64,000 nucleotides of DNA from Candidatus Bathyarchaeota archaeon (GTDB taxonomy: Archaea; Thermoproteota; Bathyarchaeia; Bathyarchaeales; Bathycorpusculaceae). The stretch lies in assembly GCA_003151735.1 (NCBI GenBank), contig PLYI01000026.1, forward strand, positions 156,221-220,220, written 5' to 3'. The notes below the pieces were generated by a model. That model had not been told where the DNA came from, searched no databases, and saw nothing but the letters and a program-made list of their open reading frames with translations. The first letter of the stretch is position 1. The number at the start of each line of letters is the position of its first letter. Made by a program: the position numbers and the translations under genes. This document shows positions 62,188 through 64,000 of this stretch, in pieces.

Positions 62188-62397
62188 ATGACAGTTGTAA
62201 AAGTCATCGAGCTAATAGGCAGCTCACCAAAAAACTGGGAAGAAGCTACAAAGAACGCGTTGGCAGAAGCAGCATTGACAATCAAGAACATTAAATCTAT
62301 CTACGTGAAAAGCTGCAAGGCAAAAGTGGAAAACAACAACATCGTTGAATACAGGGCGGTAGTCAAAATCGCTTTCGTTGTGCAAAGAGAAAAATAA
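62188..62397 (+). CDS. Dodecin-family flavin-binding protein
   Basis: 69 residues from the ATG at 62188 (GGAG upstream); the in-frame 62155 start adds an unlikely leader. TVVKVIELIGSSPKNWEEAT, the helix KNALAEAALTIKNI and the strands SIYVKSCKAKVENNNIVEYR, VVKIAFVV match dodecins, small dodecameric proteins that store or buffer flavins and protect against their photochemistry. The conserved Trp that stacks on flavin is in KNWEEAT. It is close to catalase, consistent with a redox-protection cluster. Confidence 0.93.
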   Translation: MTVVKVIELIGSSPKNWEEATKNALAEAALTIKNIKSIYVKSCKAKVENNNIVEYRAVVKIAFVVQREK

Positions 62398-62472
62398 ACT
62401 GTAGTTGGTAGCTCTTCTAAAGCTTCCACTTTTTTTAGATTCCAAGTTGTTGACTTATTTAGATCAATTTTC

Positions 62473-62673
62473 TTAGAAGTTTTCAACACAAAATACTTGT
62501 GTTGTTTTTGCGTGTGTGACTGCTACAGCATAAAATTCCTTGTCCTTCATTTCAGCTTCACGAGTTAAACCCAACGAGTAGTATTCTGCAAAATCGTATA
62601 ACATAATGTCAAGAACGCTTCGCCATGCATTTTGAAATGTACGTATTGAAGTGGTATTAAGTATACCCCTGCC
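62473..62673 (-). CDS. Possible small protein, no canonical start
   Basis: The minus frame reads RTFQNAWRSVLDIMLYDFAE, YYSLGLTREAEMKDKEFYAV, AVTHAKTTQVFCVENF, which looks like a real protein end. A TAA at 62674 precedes it and no ATG, GTG or TTG is at its beginning except the ATG at 62604. It might be a 43-residue protein from that ATG or a remnant. Family not recognised. Confidence 0.35.
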   Translation of the reverse strand, partial: GRGILNTTSIRTFQNAWRSVLDIMLYDFAEYYSLGLTREAEMKDKEFYAVAVTHAKTTQVFCVENF

Positions 62674-62916
62674 TTAAGACATACATTTGACCTGCTCCCT
62701 TTTCCAGTTTGATTCAACCCAGAAAAGCACCACCCCCGACCATATACAGGATTCAGAGCATAGTCTATTCTTATGTAGCCAGAAGACCCCCTATAATCGA
62801 AAATAAGGCAATCTTCTAAACTTTCTTTTCCAGGCTGTTTTTCTATGCAACGTTAAGCAATAGCATTTTTAAGCATTTTTCGCGATAACTCATTTCTTAA
62901 TACAAGAGGAACTAAA

Positions 62917-63315
62917 ATGGCAGAACAACCTAAAGATTCTGGGTCGGCATCGAACACGAATCCTCTGGTTAGGATGACTTTGGATGAAGCCCTCGACAAA
63001 ATTAACGTTCTTGAGGCAAGCACCAAAACTTTGGATATACAACTAAAGCAGGTAACTGAGGAGAGAAATCAAGCGAACAGTGTTTTGCACGCTCAAGTTC
63101 GAGCTTCTTTTCTCAACAAGGCTCGTGGTTTAACTCAGATTCCAGAGACTTCTCTTCACAAGATGGGCAATGATGAACTTGAAAGCATCGTTAGGCTTGC
63201 AGAGCAAATTAAACGTCCTAACCCCAAGAGCATCATGTTCAATGCAGACTCAAACAGAAACGAAGGCCTTATCGACCTTTATGGTGAACGCATGAAAAAG
63301 TATGGGAGTAGATGA
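62917..63315 (+). CDS. Putative viral scaffold-like protein
   Basis: 132 residues, ATG start. A coiled coil (LDEALDKINVLEASTKTLDI, QLKQVTEERNQANSVLHAQV) in the middle and a globular C-terminus (LTQIPETSLHKMGNDELESI, ERMKKYG). Position directly before decoration- and capsid-like genes suggests a scaffold or head-assembly protein. The start of the next gene overlaps its stop (ATGA). No motif proves it. Confidence 0.6.
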   Translation: MAEQPKDSGSASNTNPLVRMTLDEALDKINVLEASTKTLDIQLKQVTEERNQANSVLHAQVRASFLNKARGLTQIPETSLHKMGNDELESIVRLAEQIKRPNPKSIMFNADSNRNEGLIDLYGERMKKYGSR

Positions 63316-63732
63316 GGTTGGGACAAGACATAGTTTACCCAAACAACACAGTAATTGTTGAAGACAACGGACTCATAATTGAAGAATTTGAAGTTGGCGC
63401 AAACGCAACTCCAGCGAAGATGTTGCCTGGCAACTGGGTAATTTACGATACCCTTGCTGGAGACATTAAAGAGGCAGGAGCCTCAAGCTCGTGTAATCAC
63501 CGGTGGAAACGGAAAAGTCCTGGTTCGCAGAGCAGCTTCAGCTGGAAACATCGTTCCAGGAACAGCTCTTGTTACAGCGGCAGATGGACAAACTACTTTG
63601 CAGGCAGTTGGAGGCGCTGGAACACAAGGCGATGTCGTCGCAGTAGGCGCAGTAATACTCGCAGACTCAACCGCAATAGCAAATGTTGTGGCTCAAATTC
63701 AGAAGTCAAATGAGCCAATGGCGGCAACTTAG
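63312..63732 (+). pseudogene. Putative capsid decoration-like gene with a frameshift
   Basis: Frame 1 begins MRLGQDIVYPNNTVIVEDNG, VGANATPAKMLPGNWVIYDT and then leaves the protein-like path near 63480. The +1 frame continues ARVITGGNGKVLVRRAASAG, IVPGTALVTAADGQTTLQAV, GDVVAVGAVILADSTAIANV and stops at 63732. The Gly/Ala/Val-rich beta composition and place before the major capsid gene fit a head-decoration protein (DUF2190-like). One base shift in GAGGCAGGAGCCTCAAGC breaks it, unless a recoding event is used. Confidence 0.6.
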
Positions 63733-63743
63733 GAGCCCTGAAT

Positions 63744-64000
63744 ATGTCACCTCAATTTAGTATGAGTAGAGTTGGAGCAGACACAGCACAACTGCTTGAT
63801 TCTGATCTTCAATACATTGAAACGCAAGTAACTGAGGCTGTGCGCCAAAAACTTATAGCGCGTAACCTGTTTGCCCCTGTTAGCACCGCAACAAACATCA
63901 TAAAAGACGTCTCCGAAGCTATAGCTGAGCTTGAAGCAGACGGCCACAACGGACCATACGACATGGTAGTACGAAGCGCATTATCAGCAGACCTACGACT
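63744..64000 (+). CDS. Major capsid protein-like, HK97-type (partial, cut by window end)
   Basis: ATG at 63744 with GGAGCCC nine bases upstream. The visible 85 residues (SRVGADTAQLLDSDLQYIET, VTEAVRQKLIARNLFAPVST, DGHNGPYDMVVRSALSADLR) resemble the N-terminal and strand region of HK97-fold/encapsulin-type shell proteins, especially the GPYDMVV line which parallels GPY-x-LVLSP of encapsulins. The gene continues beyond the window. With the prior two genes this is a head module of a tailed virus or provirus. Confidence 0.65.
   Translation, partial: MSPQFSMSRVGADTAQLLDSDLQYIETQVTEAVRQKLIARNLFAPVSTATNIIKDVSEAIAELEADGHNGPYDMVVRSALSADLR

Noticed and set aside
61907..62191. Plus-strand 94-codon ORF across the hairpin cluster
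   Set aside because: Most of it is the stems and the 25-base repeat; no protein-like character.

Overview
The window reads as a chromosomal segment of an anaerobic, mesophilic archaeon, most likely a Bathyarchaeia-type lineage. This is an inference from gene content: TrmB regulators, PRC-barrel and AbrB-like proteins, an archaeal site-2 protease, an A-type flavoprotein, an Archaeoglobus-like IscS/IscU pair, and many secreted proteins sharing one kind of C-terminal membrane anchor. No rRNA, convincing tRNA or CRISPR array was found. The DNA is AT-rich, with Shine-Dalgarno motifs such as GGAGG and GAGGT before many starts and T-rich tracts after many stops.

Layout. 0-2.2 kb: the end of a UvrD-type helicase overlapping a RecB-like nuclease. 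2.4-4.1 kb: a small Cys-free protein three bases ahead of a radical SAM/SPASM enzyme. 4.4-8.6 kb: small unknown proteins and a papain-like protease. 8.7-12.7 kb: a large repeat-containing surface protein and a PRC-barrel protein, both minus strand. 13-20 kb: a turnover zone with two tautomerase genes plus a third fragment, two Cys/His paralogues, a frameshifted AlaE-like gene, a duplicated membrane protein and an orphan histidine kinase. 20-25 kb: a sulfur/Fe-S operon (TusA-like, IscS-like lacking the PLP lysine, IscU, a 51-residue Cys-rich protein, a DsrE-like protein), then an FprA flavoprotein and a decayed HAD gene. 25-35 kb: a PD-(D/E)XK-like protein, an RNase J-like hydrolase, a RelE/RHH toxin-antitoxin pair, S2P, MFS, and a long TrmB regulator divergent from a secreted protein with a palindrome between them. 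36-40 kb: an archaeal MrfB/MrfA-like exonuclease-helicase pair behind a truncated AbrB gene. 41-46 kb: anchored surface proteins (NosD-like, Kelch) and an SPFH operon.

46-64 kb is mosaic. A viral DUF2213 prohead-protease-like gene sits at 46 kb, and scaffold-like, decoration-like and major-capsid-like genes resume at 62.9 kb and run off the window. Between them lie HNH and GIY-YIG nucleases, large surface proteins, several 5'-truncated surface-protein 3' ends, a NifU pseudogene, an HPII-type catalase, a GC-rich hairpin cluster and dodecin. This looks like a split or eroded provirus, or two proviral remnants.

Themes for follow-up are the PLP-lysine-less IscS operon, the radical SAM pair, the repeated C-terminal surface-protein cassettes, apparent ACG/ATA start codons behind good Shine-Dalgarno sequences, and the hairpin cluster at 61.76-62.06 kb. 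Many genes carry single-base frameshifts. That can mean real decay or assembly error, and the sequence alone cannot separate the two.
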